DNA from: Segatella copri
Lineage (GTDB): Bacteria > Bacteroidota > Bacteroidia > Bacteroidales > Bacteroidaceae
Direction of reading: 5' to 3'
Length of the DNA stretch: 64,000 nucleotides
Assembly (NCBI RefSeq): GCF_019249795.2
Contig: NZ_CP156891.1
Coordinates: 2,002,001 to 2,066,000, forward strand
Part shown: positions 36,988 to 46,877 of the stretch, one piece after another
How the letters are laid out: every line of letters starts with the position of its first letter
How positions within the stretch are numbered: the stretch's first letter is position 1
Made by a program: the position numbers and the translations under genes
The notes under the pieces: generated by a model
Told to the model about the DNA's origin: nothing
The model's input: the letters and a program-made list of their open reading frames with translations, nothing else
The model's database searches: none

Positions 36988-37911
36988 ATGGTTAAGATTG
37001 TTTATGCATTCTTTTATGCAATATCGCTGCTGCCTTTCAGGCTGCTCTATTGCATTGCCGACTTCGAGTACTTCATGATGTATTACGTCATCAAGTACCG
37101 CAGAGGTATTGCGCGTAAGAATCTCACCAGCTCTTTTCCCGAGAAATCAGAAGAAGAGATTATCGACATTGAGAAGAAGTTCTATCGCTGGTTCAGCGAT
37201 TACTTCTTCGAGGCTGTCAAACTGCTCAGCATCAGTGACAAGGAGTTGCGCCAGCGATTCCAGGTCATCAACAGCGAGGAAGTGGAGCAATGTTTCCAGG
37301 AAGGTCAGGATGTGGCAGCCATCCTCGGTCATTACTGCAACTGGGAGTGGCTCTCATGTGTAGGCATCAAACTTCCTAAAACCCGCATCATAGGCCTCAT
37401 CTATCATCCTCTGCGTAACCAAGCCTTCGATGAACTCTTCAAGCGCATCCGCTCTCACGAAGAAAACGGAGTGCCTGTCCCAAAGAAGGACATCCTCCGC
37501 TATCTCGTAGACTACAAACGCAAGAACATCCGCAGCATCTTCGGCTACATCAGCGACCAGGGTCCCAAGTGGGAAAACATCCACCTGTGGCTTCCTTTCC
37601 TCAACCATCCCGAAACCCCAGTATTTACTGGCGGTGAGAGAATCATGAGGAAGATGAACGATGCCGTGTTCTATGTAGAGATGTCCCGCCCTAAGCGCGG
37701 CTACTACACGGCAACCTACAAACTCATCACCCGCAATCCGAACTCCCTGCCGGAGCACGAGATTACCCGTCGCTTCTTCCAGATGCTGGAAGAAACCATC
37801 CGCAAGAATCCACCTTATTATTTATGGACGCATAACAGATGGAAGCGAACCAGGGAGGAGTTTGATAAGCGATATGAGGTGGTGAAGGGGAAAGTTGTAC
37901 CGAGAGAATAG
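36988..37911 (+). CDS. Lipid A biosynthesis acyltransferase (LpxL/HtrB family)
   Basis: A 307-residue membrane-bound acyltransferase that adds a secondary acyl chain to the lipid A precursor. The HX4(D/E) catalytic motif is His115 and Glu120 in GHYCNWEWLS. Further family segments are IIGLIYHPLRNQAFDELFKRI, ISDQGPKWENIHLWLPFLNH and the closing NPPYYLWTHNRWKR. An N-terminal hydrophobic anchor covers residues 4-30. It follows the MsbA-type exporter after 41 bp and is probably on the same transcript. Confidence 0.94.
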   Translation: MVKIVYAFFYAISLLPFRLLYCIADFEYFMMYYVIKYRRGIARKNLTSSFPEKSEEEIIDIEKKFYRWFSDYFFEAVKLLSISDKELRQRFQVINSEEVEQCFQEGQDVAAILGHYCNWEWLSCVGIKLPKTRIIGLIYHPLRNQAFDELFKRIRSHEENGVPVPKKDILRYLVDYKRKNIRSIFGYISDQGPKWENIHLWLPFLNHPETPVFTGGERIMRKMNDAVFYVEMSRPKRGYYTATYKLITRNPNSLPEHEITRRFFQMLEETIRKNPPYYLWTHNRWKRTREEFDKRYEVVKGKVVPRE

Positions 37912-37962
37912 AGTTGTTCCAAGAGAAATAGAGTTTATCTTAATAATAGAAAGGGTTACAAG

Positions 37963-39687
37963 ATGATAGAAGCAAAAAGAGTACCTTATGGAGTCTCTGA
38001 TTTCCTGAGAGTTATCAGAGAAAATCAGTATTACGTAGATAAGACTATGTATATTCCGTTGTTGGAGGCTCAACCCGACAACCTGATATTCATTCGCCCT
38101 CGCCGCTTCGGCAAGAGCCTGTTCCTCAGTATGCTCGAAGCTTACTATGACTGCAAGATAAAAGACCAGTTCCAGGAAATCTTCGGAGGTCTCTGGATTG
38201 GCAGTCAGCCTACCCCTCTACAGGGTAAGTATCAGGTACTGACACTCGATTTCTCACAAGTAGGAGGAAACATCGACAATCTGGAGGAACGCTTCAATTC
38301 GTATTGCAATATCTGCTTTGACGCTTTCATCAACAGATATGCACAATTCTATGATGAAGCAACCAGAAAGACCGTTCTTGCAGAGGATGTAGCATCCAAC
38401 AAGCTTGCTACTATCCAAAAATACGCAAAAGAACACAATTATCAGCTTTATCTCATCATCGATGAATACGACAACTTCACCAACACCGTGCTCAATGAAC
38501 AGGGTGAAAAAGTGTATCATGCGATGACGCATGCCAGCGGTTTCTACCGCGACTACTTCAAGAAGTTCAAGGGTTCATTCGCCAAGATATTCATGATGGG
38601 TGTAAGCCCTGTAACACTAGACGATGTTACCAGTGGCTTCAACATCGGCTGGCATATCTCAACCAAGCCCGAGTTTGACAAGATGCTGGGCTTCAGCACA
38701 GAAGATGTACGAGCCATGTTTACCCGTTATCGCGATGCGGGACAGATTCCGGCAGATAGCGATATCGAGGCAATGATAGAAGAGATTAAGCCGTGGTATG
38801 ACAATTATTGCTTCTCAGAGGCATGCTTAAACAGTAAGGTCAGGGTTTTCAATTGCGATATGGTGTTATATTATCTCCGTAATTACATGGACGATGGTAA
38901 AGCCCCTAAGCAGATGATAGACCCAAACACGAAAACCGACTACAACAAGATGAAGCGACTGCTCCAACTCGACAAGCTAGACGGCAACCGCAAGGGCATC
39001 ATCCGCAGGATTACGGAGGAAGGCAGCATCGTATCGAATCTATACGAAACCTTCCCTGCCAGTGAAATCGTGAAGCCGGAATACTTCCCAAGCCTGCTGT
39101 TCTATTACGGCATGCTTACCATCAAGGATACTTTCGGCGACCAGTTGCTCTTGGGAATCCCGAACAACAATGTCCGCCGTCAATATTATGGCTATCTGCA
39201 GGAGCAATATCAGGAAATCAACCATATCAACCTGAATGAGTTTGGTTATATGCTCACCTGCATGGCGTTCTATGGAAAATGGGAAGATGTCTTGGGCTTT
39301 ATGTCGAAGGCTTACGCCGAAGTGGCATCAGTAAGAGATGGCATCGAAGCCGAGCGCAACCTGCAAGGTTTCTTTATGGCATATCTCTACCTGAGCAGCT
39401 ATTACATTACGGCTCCCGAGCTTGAATTAAATCACGGCTATTGTGATTTCTTCCTCTTGCCCGACCTGACTCACTATCCTACCAAGCATAGCTATATCAT
39501 CGAACTGAAGATGTTGCCAGCCAAGGATTTTGAGGCAAAAGCCGAGGCACAATGGCAGGAAGCAGTAGAACAGATCAATCGTTATGCCGCAGCACCAAGA
39601 ATAGAAGTCTTGCGCCAAGGCACGACATTGCATAAAATCATCATCCAGTTTGCTGGATGGGAAATGAAACGAATGGAAGAAGTATAA
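37963..39687 (+). CDS. AAA-ATPase-like protein with C-terminal PD-(D/E)xK nuclease-like domain
   Basis: A 574-residue protein of the AAA-ATPase_like/DUF1703 group abundant in Bacteroidales. It begins with IEAKRVPYGVSDFLRVIREN, and the ATP-binding loop is RPRRFGKSLFLSML (about residues 45-58), with LYLIIDEYDNF as Walker B. The C-terminal domain has a PD-(D/E)xK-like core (CDFFLLPD, then IIELKML). The family has been linked in databases to transposon- or toxin-like roles, but its function remains unknown. It lies directly upstream of the Kdo/WaaP-like kinase gene (22 bp). Confidence 0.88.
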   Translation: MIEAKRVPYGVSDFLRVIRENQYYVDKTMYIPLLEAQPDNLIFIRPRRFGKSLFLSMLEAYYDCKIKDQFQEIFGGLWIGSQPTPLQGKYQVLTLDFSQVGGNIDNLEERFNSYCNICFDAFINRYAQFYDEATRKTVLAEDVASNKLATIQKYAKEHNYQLYLIIDEYDNFTNTVLNEQGEKVYHAMTHASGFYRDYFKKFKGSFAKIFMMGVSPVTLDDVTSGFNIGWHISTKPEFDKMLGFSTEDVRAMFTRYRDAGQIPADSDIEAMIEEIKPWYDNYCFSEACLNSKVRVFNCDMVLYYLRNYMDDGKAPKQMIDPNTKTDYNKMKRLLQLDKLDGNRKGIIRRITEEGSIVSNLYETFPASEIVKPEYFPSLLFYYGMLTIKDTFGDQLLLGIPNNNVRRQYYGYLQEQYQEINHINLNEFGYMLTCMAFYGKWEDVLGFMSKAYAEVASVRDGIEAERNLQGFFMAYLYLSSYYITAPELELNHGYCDFFLLPDLTHYPTKHSYIIELKMLPAKDFEAKAEAQWQEAVEQINRYAAAPRIEVLRQGTTLHKIIIQFAGWEMKRMEEV

Positions 39688-39709
39688 ACATTCATATTTA
39701 ACTATAAGA

Positions 39710-40465
39710 ATGAGAAAGATTAAGATAAATCCTAAATACGAATATCTGAGAGTCTTTATCGAGAGCATACCTGATATTTTCGAGAAGGAAGGTCGTGAGA
39801 TATATAATAAGCGCAACCTCATCAAGGTGCTAACAGCACCAGATGGAACACAGGTTAACATAAAGCGCTTTCATATACCACATGGTCTCAACAAATTTAT
39901 CTATTCTTGGAATATCAGGAAGCCAAAAGGTCAACGAGCATTCGAATATCCTATGATTCTGAAAAGGAAAGGAATCAATACTCCAGAACCTTTAGCCCTC
40001 ATTGAAGAGCATAACTTTCTGAATCTCTTAGGATATAGCTATCTTATCACCATCCAGTGTGACTATGGTCATACCCTCTATGAGATGGCAGATGCTAAGC
40101 CAGAAGAATATCAATACATGGCAAAAGCTTTAGCCCATTTCGCTGCAGACATCCATCTGCACGAAATCCTCCACAAGGACTTTACTCCTGGCAATATTCT
40201 CTGGAAACGAGATGAAGAAGGATTCCATTTCATGCTGGTAGATATCAACAGAATGGATTTCGGACCAGTAAGCGAGAAGAAAGGACTTTATAATCTCAGA
40301 AGATTCTGGGGGCCCAAAGAATTCACCCGTATCTTAGTAAGCGAATATGCCTTGCTGCGCAACATAGATACCGACAAGGCTGTAGCCTATGTGATGAAAG
40401 AACGGGCTAGGTTCTGGACCAAATATGGAAAGAAGCACGAAATTCCATTTCAGCTAGAATTATAG
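39710..40465 (+). CDS. Lipopolysaccharide kinase (Kdo/WaaP) family protein, left copy
   Basis: A 251-residue small kinase-fold protein. Its catalytic motif is HKDFTPGN (His155-Asp157) with metal-binding DINR at 178-181, the hallmarks of the Kdo/WaaP group that phosphorylates Kdo or heptose in the LPS inner core. The start is MRKIKINPKYEYLRVFIESI. It is a close paralogue of the protein encoded at 51060-51812 on the other strand (most of KIKINPKYE, the ATP-binding IKR region, HKDFTPGN and KGLYNLRxFWGPKEF are shared). It leads into the glycosyltransferase run. Confidence 0.9.
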   Translation: MRKIKINPKYEYLRVFIESIPDIFEKEGREIYNKRNLIKVLTAPDGTQVNIKRFHIPHGLNKFIYSWNIRKPKGQRAFEYPMILKRKGINTPEPLALIEEHNFLNLLGYSYLITIQCDYGHTLYEMADAKPEEYQYMAKALAHFAADIHLHEILHKDFTPGNILWKRDEEGFHFMLVDINRMDFGPVSEKKGLYNLRRFWGPKEFTRILVSEYALLRNIDTDKAVAYVMKERARFWTKYGKKHEIPFQLEL

Positions 40466-40507
40466 TTCAAACTCATCTTTGTACATTTCACATATAAACT
40501 ATTGAAT

Positions 40508-41530
40508 ATGGAACAAAAAAGACTCTGTTATATTAGCCGCAACTATTATAATCTGACAAGTGCCGGCAATAAAGCAAAAACAGACAACGAGGATACGCTT
40601 GCAGAAATGGGAGCCATCAATCTTGGCTTACCACGCACAATCAGGAATAGCAAGATATTGGCTTTCTTCCTAGACTTAATAGGCGTCATCCGTGCCTGTA
40701 TCTTACTCCAGAAAGACGATGTGCTGTTCTTGCAATATCCTGTAAAAAAGTACTTTTCGTTTCTCTGCCATATAGCCCAACTGAAAGGAGCCAGAACGGT
40801 TTCTCTGATTCACGACCTCGGCTCTTTCCGCAGAAAGAAGCTCACCATCCAGAAAGAGATAAACCGTCTTTCGAATAGTGACTATATCATCGCATCAAAC
40901 GATAAGATGAAAGGATGGCTCAAAGAGCATGGGTTACAGAAGCCAGTTGGTGCCCTGGGCTTATTCGACTATCGTTCTGCATCAAGATGCTCGGAAGAGG
41001 TAACAGAAAGAGAACAGATAAAGGTGGTTTATGCCGGAGCCTTGAGCATGAAGAAGAATTCATTCCTGATAGAACTTTCCAAGACATTGAGCCATTGGCA
41101 ATTACTGGTTTGTGGAAACAAAGAAGGTCTGCAAGGTTTGCAAAACAATCCTCAGATTACTTACCAAGGGTTTGTACCGTCAGAGGAATTTATCAAGCAC
41201 ATAGATGCCGACTTCGGACTGGTATGGGACGGCGATTCTCTTGACGGATGCTCGGGAGAATACGGGCAATACCTGAAATGGAATTCTCCTCATAAGGTAT
41301 CCTTCTACCTCCGTGCCGGTTTGCCGCTCATCATCTGGAAAGAAGCTGCCGTAGCTCTTATCATCGAAGAAGCTGGAGCAGGTATAACCATCTGTTCGCT
41401 GGAAGAGCTGGATGACAAACTTGCCAATCTTACCCCGGAACAGAAAAAGGAGATGAAAAAGCAAGCGGTAAATTTGGCTCAGAAGCTGAACAAAGGCAGA
41501 TTCCTTCAAGACGCTTTTCGCTCGCTATAA
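40508..41530 (+). CDS. Glycosyltransferase, probable galactofuranosyltransferase
   Basis: A 340-residue glycosyltransferase. The start is placed at MEQKRLCYISRNYYNL; a TTG two codons upstream is possible. SAGNKAKTDNEDTLAEMGA, SLIHDLGSFRRKKL and VYAGALSMKKNSFLIELSK match the Bacteroidales beta-1,6-galactofuranosyltransferase-like family. The C-terminal nucleotide-binding half contains GLVWDGDSLDGCSGEYGQYL. A UDP-galactopyranose mutase gene in the same run supplies the UDP-Galf donor, which supports the assignment. It acts in the cytoplasm on a lipid-linked glycan. Confidence 0.85.
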   Translation: MEQKRLCYISRNYYNLTSAGNKAKTDNEDTLAEMGAINLGLPRTIRNSKILAFFLDLIGVIRACILLQKDDVLFLQYPVKKYFSFLCHIAQLKGARTVSLIHDLGSFRRKKLTIQKEINRLSNSDYIIASNDKMKGWLKEHGLQKPVGALGLFDYRSASRCSEEVTEREQIKVVYAGALSMKKNSFLIELSKTLSHWQLLVCGNKEGLQGLQNNPQITYQGFVPSEEFIKHIDADFGLVWDGDSLDGCSGEYGQYLKWNSPHKVSFYLRAGLPLIIWKEAAVALIIEEAGAGITICSLEELDDKLANLTPEQKKEMKKQAVNLAQKLNKGRFLQDAFRSL

Positions 41531-41653
41531 TATTGCAGATATAAACTTAGTTTTCAGCAAGATAGAGGAGCTACAATCTTAAAAATATATAAAACTGACA
41601 CTTCACAAGCAAGTTCTGTACACTCAGTACATTTCTTCTAAAAAGACAAAGAT

Positions 41654-42577
41654 ATGATTCATATAGCTTGTAACATAGATGATAATTACATCATGCAATG
41701 TTGTACTACTTTAGTTTCTGTCATGTACAATAACAGAAATGAACAGATAACATTCCATATCATTGCTGAGTTTCTCAGCAATGAGGCCAAAAGTATGCTT
41801 ACAGAAGAAGTAGAAAAATACAATCAGCAAATACACTTTTATGCTTACAATCTAAACATGAATCTTTCATCGTTCAAAAGCGCCCACATATCGCTTGCAG
41901 CCTACCTGCGTCTTTTCGTGGCAGATATTCTACCTGTAGAGATACATAAAATTCTATATCTGGACTGCGATCTCATCATAAACGATTCTATAAAAGATTT
42001 GTGGGAGACAGATGTTACATCATACGCCGTAGCTGCAGTAGAAGACATGTGGAGCGGAAAAGCAAACAACTACACCCGGCTCGAATACCCTCAGGAAGAT
42101 ACCTATTTCAACTCGGGAGTACTCATCATCAATTTGGATTACTGGAGAAATGCCCATCTGAGTAAAGCCAGTTTGGAATTTGCAGAAAAATATGCAGAAA
42201 AGCTAATCTTCAACGATCAGGACATACTCAACGGACTTCTGCATGACAGAAAACTCCTGATACCCTTCAGATGGAACATACAAGATGGCTTTCTAAGAAA
42301 AAGAAGACATCTTCGCCAGCAAGCCATACCGAAACTGATAGAGGAATTAAAACATCCTGTCATCATACATTTCACAGGCCACAGAAAACCATGGCTCCAT
42401 ATATGCCAAAGTCCGTATCAAAAGCTATTCTTCAAATACCTGGACATGACAAGATGGAAGGGTATCCGACCTCAGACGCCATGGTCGTGGAAGCTCAAGA
42501 CACTTATCGATAGTATATTATATGCAATGCACTTAAAAGTTCAAAAATACGATTATAAAAATATTCAAGCATTATGA
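41654..42577 (+). CDS. Glycosyltransferase family 8
   Basis: A 307-residue retaining glycosyltransferase of the LgtC/WaaJ type. The DxD motif is DCD (104-106) in LYLDCDLIINDSI; YFNSGVLIINLDYWR and FNDQDILNGL are the typical GT8 segments, and HFTGHRKPWL ends the catalytic domain. The typical sugar is a galactose or glucose added to LPS or capsule. A separate leader of 123 bp precedes it, and it overlaps the next glycosyltransferase by 4 bp. Confidence 0.9.
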   Translation: MIHIACNIDDNYIMQCCTTLVSVMYNNRNEQITFHIIAEFLSNEAKSMLTEEVEKYNQQIHFYAYNLNMNLSSFKSAHISLAAYLRLFVADILPVEIHKILYLDCDLIINDSIKDLWETDVTSYAVAAVEDMWSGKANNYTRLEYPQEDTYFNSGVLIINLDYWRNAHLSKASLEFAEKYAEKLIFNDQDILNGLLHDRKLLIPFRWNIQDGFLRKRRHLRQQAIPKLIEELKHPVIIHFTGHRKPWLHICQSPYQKLFFKYLDMTRWKGIRPQTPWSWKLKTLIDSILYAMHLKVQKYDYKNIQAL

Positions 42578-43572
42578 ATTGTGAATTAAGCATCATCGTT
42601 CCCGTTTATAATACAGCACAATATTTGCCTCAATGCATAGAGTCTATTCTAAAACAATCATTCAAGAACTGGGAACTAATTCTTATAGATGACGGCTCAA
42701 CAGACGGCTCGGCTGAAATATGTGAAGAATGGGCTCAAAAGGATGCTAGAATCAAAGTCATCCACAAAGTTAATTCCGGACAGGCAGATAGCAGAAACCA
42801 AGCTCTTGAAATCTGTCAGGGAGCCTATATTGGCTTTGTTGACAGCGATGACTGGATTGAAGAATCTATGTATGAAGTCTTGATGAATGACTTAAAGACT
42901 ACCAATTCAGACATTGCTATCTGTAATCATTACGACGAAAGTAAGAACAAGACTCTTTGCAAAAATGTTTCAGACAAGAGATATATCTTAAAGAACCAAG
43001 AAATACAGGAGTTTGTCATTAAGGATAAAATCAAGAGCTATATCTGGCAAATGCTCTTCAAACGAGAATTGCTCAACAAGCCGATGCCAACTTCTAAGAA
43101 TTACGAAGACTATAGCATTCTGCCACATTGGTTCGAAAATGCCAAACAGGTGGTCTATACTTACCAGCCGCTGTATCATTACCGGCTTCGAAAAAGCAGC
43201 ATCGTCCACGATTTATCTCTCAACAGATATTATGAATTCTTTAAGGCTGAAATATCAAGATATAATTATTACAAGCGCTCTCCTTTCCGCAAGATTGCCA
43301 AAAGAATGGTAGTAAAGCGAGGTATCAAAGCGGCTAAATACGTATCAAGAAACCAAACTTCTCTATCGAAGCAGAAAGAAATCAAGGCCATGGTAAGCAG
43401 AATATCCAAGGACCTCAAGGCCTTTTCTCTAATCGGTATAGAGAAAAAGAGTTTCAAGGAACGCGTTTTGCTTTATCTCTTGTTAAAACACCCTAATAAA
43501 TTCATATTGTATCAACGAATGATGGACAAACTGATGTTCTACAAACATTCTAATTTAGATTTATACGAATAA
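42574..43572 (+). CDS. Glycosyltransferase family 2 (first of two)
   Basis: A 332-residue GT-A enzyme. It opens with SIIVPVYNTAQYLPQCIESI and carries LIDDGSTDGS (Asp39-Asp40) and the DxD-like VDSDDW. It has a basic C-terminal tail of about 110 residues. It begins inside the stop codon of the GT8 gene (ATGA overlap), so it is translationally coupled, and its stop shares a base with the next start codon. The role is addition of one sugar during assembly of the surface glycan; donor and linkage are unknown. Confidence 0.91.
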   Translation: MNCELSIIVPVYNTAQYLPQCIESILKQSFKNWELILIDDGSTDGSAEICEEWAQKDARIKVIHKVNSGQADSRNQALEICQGAYIGFVDSDDWIEESMYEVLMNDLKTTNSDIAICNHYDESKNKTLCKNVSDKRYILKNQEIQEFVIKDKIKSYIWQMLFKRELLNKPMPTSKNYEDYSILPHWFENAKQVVYTYQPLYHYRLRKSSIVHDLSLNRYYEFFKAEISRYNYYKRSPFRKIAKRMVVKRGIKAAKYVSRNQTSLSKQKEIKAMVSRISKDLKAFSLIGIEKKSFKERVLLYLLLKHPNKFILYQRMMDKLMFYKHSNLDLYE

Positions 43573-44411
43573 TGAAAAAGAAAGTCTCAGTCATAACAGT
43601 CAACTATAATAATCTGAAGGGTTTGGAAAGAACAATCTCTTCAGTGCTTTTGCAATCATTCAGCGATTTTGAATACATCATCGTTGATGGTGGGTCATCA
43701 GATGGCAGCAAGGAATATATAGAATCTAAGCAAGAATATATCAATCAATGGGTTAGTGAAAAAGATCATGGGGTATATAATGCCATGAATAAAGCCATAA
43801 GAATGGCACAAGGCGAATATTGTATCTTCATGAATTCGGGCGATCATTTCTTTTCTTCACAATCTTTGGAGAATGCTGCCAAGATGCTCAATGGCTCAGA
43901 CTACTACGTGGGAGAAACCATTATCATAGACTGCAAACTGGCTTCACTCTGCCTTCCACCACAGAACATGTCGTTCCGATTTATCAGAGATAAAGTTCTG
44001 CAGCATCAATCTACATTTACAAGGACTCAGTTGCTAAAGGAGCACCCCTACAATGAAAATCTGAAAATCGTATCAGATTGGGCACACTTTCTGGAAAACT
44101 GGTATTTCAAAAAATGTTCATACCAAGCTATTAACTCTATTGTTGCTGTATATTATACTGATGGCATCTCTTTTACAAATGGTGACTTGTTGAAAAAGGA
44201 AAGAAAAGAGGTGTTCTCCGAGTTATTTGGAAGCACCAGCAAGTTGCCTCACATAAAAGAGACTGCAGAAGAAAAGAAAGAACGCATCAATGATGATTTT
44301 GCATTCAAACTGAAAAAAGCTCTGAAGATGAAACCAGTATCACGCGACTGGAAAATCCTACGTACAGGCTTTAAATTTTTATGGAAAGATTTGTCTATTA
44401 AATCAAAGTAA
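43572..44411 (+). CDS. Glycosyltransferase family 2 (second of two)
   Basis: A 279-residue GT-A enzyme starting MKKKVSVITVNYNNLKGLER, with IIVDGGSSDGSKEY (38-51) and the acceptor-side segment GVYNAMNKAIRMAQGEYCIF. It resembles the WcaA/colanic-acid-type GT2 group. Its start codon overlaps the upstream stop codon by one base (TAATG), and the next gene starts 1 bp after its stop. The tightly packed run implies one transcript. Confidence 0.91.
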   Translation: MKKKVSVITVNYNNLKGLERTISSVLLQSFSDFEYIIVDGGSSDGSKEYIESKQEYINQWVSEKDHGVYNAMNKAIRMAQGEYCIFMNSGDHFFSSQSLENAAKMLNGSDYYVGETIIIDCKLASLCLPPQNMSFRFIRDKVLQHQSTFTRTQLLKEHPYNENLKIVSDWAHFLENWYFKKCSYQAINSIVAVYYTDGISFTNGDLLKKERKEVFSELFGSTSKLPHIKETAEEKKERINDDFAFKLKKALKMKPVSRDWKILRTGFKFLWKDLSIKSK

Positions 44412-44412
44412 G

Positions 44413-45561
44413 ATGAAAGTATTATATGACAGTCAAGCCTTCGATATGCAAACGCATGGAGGCGTTGCCGAATTATATTCCCACTTGCCTCAAGACATTG
44501 AAGCAAGCCTCAGCGTCATGGAATCTGCCAATGTTTACCTCAAAACATTAGGAAGTAAACCAGATGGAGAATTATATCATAACTTTCTCTGGAAGAAAGA
44601 TACTGCAATAAAGAAAATGCTATATAAGTTCTATTATAATGCAAAATTCGGAGAATATTCACGATTAGATCGTACTCCAAGAATCAATAGATACAAGTCT
44701 GTCTGCGACATCAAGTCTAAAGATTTCGATTTGTTTCATCCAACTTTCTTTGACCCTTACTTCCTCAAGTACATAGGCAGTAAGCCTTATGTTGTCACGG
44801 TACATGATATGATACCCGAACAGTACAATCAGTATTATGACCATAATGACTATCAGATTCTGCAAAAACATCTTGTCATACCAAAAGCAAATCACATCAT
44901 TGCAGTCAGCCAACAGACAAAAAGGGATTTATGCCGTATCATGAATATCAAGGAAGAGCAGGTGAGCGTAGTTTATCATGGAGCAGACGAAACTCCTTAT
45001 ACGCCAAACGAAAACAACAGACATCCATTTGAATATATACTTTTCGTTGGCGAACGTCACTTTTATAAAAACTTTGATTTCTTTGCCAAGCAATGTGTAC
45101 CTATTTTAAAAAGACACAAGGAACTGAAGGTAGTATGCACAGGAAAGCCTTTCAATGAGACTGAAAAAAGTATGTTTAAATCATGGGAAATGGAAGATAG
45201 ATTCATACATGAGTTTATCAAAACAGATCAAGAAATGCTAGACTTATACCACTATGCCCTGGCATTCGTTTACCCATCATCATACGAAGGGTTCGGACTC
45301 CCGATTCTTGAGGCTTACAAAGCAGAATGCCCTGTTTTACTCAATCATGCCAGTTGTTTTCCGGAAATCGCAGAAGACGCAGCAGTTTACTTCCACATGG
45401 ATGAAAAGAGAACTGATTTCGAAGAACAGTTTGAAACTTTCTACTATCTAGACGGGATAGAGAAAAAGAAACTCATAGAAAAGCAGAATGAAAGACTAAA
45501 ACATTTTTCATGGAAAAAATCTGCGTTGGAGTTGGCTAATATTTATAAACATATCAATTAG
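44413..45561 (+). CDS. Glycosyltransferase family 1/4 (GT-B)
   Basis: A 382-residue GT-B glycosyltransferase. The N-terminal acceptor domain begins MKVLYDSQAFDMQTHGGVAE; the C-terminal donor domain has FVGERHFYKNFDFF and the EX7E motif in YPSSYEGFGLPILEA. Members of this group commonly transfer mannose or related hexoses. It precedes glf by 5 bp. Confidence 0.92.
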   Translation: MKVLYDSQAFDMQTHGGVAELYSHLPQDIEASLSVMESANVYLKTLGSKPDGELYHNFLWKKDTAIKKMLYKFYYNAKFGEYSRLDRTPRINRYKSVCDIKSKDFDLFHPTFFDPYFLKYIGSKPYVVTVHDMIPEQYNQYYDHNDYQILQKHLVIPKANHIIAVSQQTKRDLCRIMNIKEEQVSVVYHGADETPYTPNENNRHPFEYILFVGERHFYKNFDFFAKQCVPILKRHKELKVVCTGKPFNETEKSMFKSWEMEDRFIHEFIKTDQEMLDLYHYALAFVYPSSYEGFGLPILEAYKAECPVLLNHASCFPEIAEDAAVYFHMDEKRTDFEEQFETFYYLDGIEKKKLIEKQNERLKHFSWKKSALELANIYKHIN

Positions 45562-45566
45562 CAAGT

Positions 45567-46730
45567 ATGAAGAAATATGATTATCTCATAGTTGGCTCCG
45601 GACTCTTCGGAGCCACATTCGCCCATTTGGCTCATAAACAAGGAAAAACTTGTCTGGTGATAGATAAGCGACCACATCTCGGTGGCAATATCTATTGCGA
45701 AAACATAGAGGGCATCAACGTACATAAGTATGGTGCCCACATCTTCCATACCTCCAACAAAGAGGTGTGGAACTTCGTCAACTCTATCGTTGAGTTCAAC
45801 CGCTACACCAACTCGCCTGTGGCAAACTACAAAGGCAAACTCTATAATCTGCCTTTCAATATGAATACCTTCTATCAGATGTGGGGCGTAACCACACCAG
45901 CAGAAGCACAGGCTAAAATTGATGAGCAGAAGGCAGAAGCCGTGGCTAAAATGAAGGCCGATGGTGTAAGTGAGCCTCGCAATCTGGAGGAACAGGCTCA
46001 GGTGCTCATCGGTAAAGATATCTACGAGCGTCTCATCAAGGGATATACCGAGAAGCAATGGGGACGAAAGTGTACAGACTTGCCAGCCTTCATCATCAAG
46101 CGACTGCCGGTACGCCTCATCTTCGACAACAATTACTTCAATGACAAATATCAGGGAATCCCTATGGGGGGATACAACAAACTCATCGATGGTTTACTTG
46201 AGGGGGCAGATACAAAGGTATCAGTTGACTTCTTTAAAGACGAGATAGAACTCCCAAACGGCAACAAGGGGGTGCTGAAAGATCATTGGAAAGAACTTGC
46301 CACTAAGCTGGTTTTCACAGGCAAGATAGATGAGTTCTACAACTATCAGTTTGGTAAGCTCAACTATCGCACTGTCCGTTTTGAGCAGGAAACCATCGAC
46401 TGCCCTAACTATCAAGGTAATGCCGTGGTAAACTATACTGAGCGCGAAGTGCCATATACCCGAGTGATTGAGCACAAGCATTTCGAAATGTTCGGAGCAG
46501 AAGTCTATGAGACCCCGAAGACGGTTATCTCCAAGGAATATTCCACCGAATGGAAAGATGGCATGGAACCATACTATCCGGTAAACGACAAGGAGAATTC
46601 TGAACTGTATGCACAATACAAGAACCTGGCAGACCAGGAAGAAGATGTAATTTTTGGCGGCCGCCTTGCCGAATACAAGTATTATGACATGGCTCCTATC
46701 ATAGAGAAAGCATTGGCTATGTTCAAATAA
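45567..46730 (+). CDS. glf: UDP-galactopyranose mutase
   Basis: A 387-residue flavoenzyme interconverting UDP-galactopyranose and UDP-galactofuranose. The FAD Rossmann motif is GSGLFG (residues 10-15). Family segments are HIFHTSNKEVWNFVNSI, YTEKQWGR, GKIDEFYNYQFGKLNYRTVR, and YPVNDKENSELYAQYK near the C-terminus, where the arginine-containing GGRLAEYKYYDM closes the active site. Its presence indicates that the surface glycan contains galactofuranose. A hairpin lies 40 bp downstream. Confidence 0.97.
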   Translation: MKKYDYLIVGSGLFGATFAHLAHKQGKTCLVIDKRPHLGGNIYCENIEGINVHKYGAHIFHTSNKEVWNFVNSIVEFNRYTNSPVANYKGKLYNLPFNMNTFYQMWGVTTPAEAQAKIDEQKAEAVAKMKADGVSEPRNLEEQAQVLIGKDIYERLIKGYTEKQWGRKCTDLPAFIIKRLPVRLIFDNNYFNDKYQGIPMGGYNKLIDGLLEGADTKVSVDFFKDEIELPNGNKGVLKDHWKELATKLVFTGKIDEFYNYQFGKLNYRTVRFEQETIDCPNYQGNAVVNYTEREVPYTRVIEHKHFEMFGAEVYETPKTVISKEYSTEWKDGMEPYYPVNDKENSELYAQYKNLADQEEDVIFGGRLAEYKYYDMAPIIEKALAMFK

Positions 46731-46770
46731 AGCTATTCTGTAAAGCCCCTTCTACATTCGGAATATATTG

Positions 46771-46812
46771 GCTCAGGAGAGGTTGCCCATAGATGGATAA
46801 CCTCTCCTGAGC
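46771..46812 (+). terminator. Hairpin downstream of glf
   Basis: Perfect 14-bp arms 46771-46784 and 46799-46812 with a 14-nt loop. The following sequence (TACTTTAGTATT) is only moderately T-rich, so this is a plausible but not textbook terminator. It lies between glf and the convergent decayed gene. Confidence 0.6.
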
Positions 46813-46877
46813 TACTTTAGTATTATAGAGAAAACCATATTGACTACAACGTCCAAAGGAACGAAAAGATTTTTCTC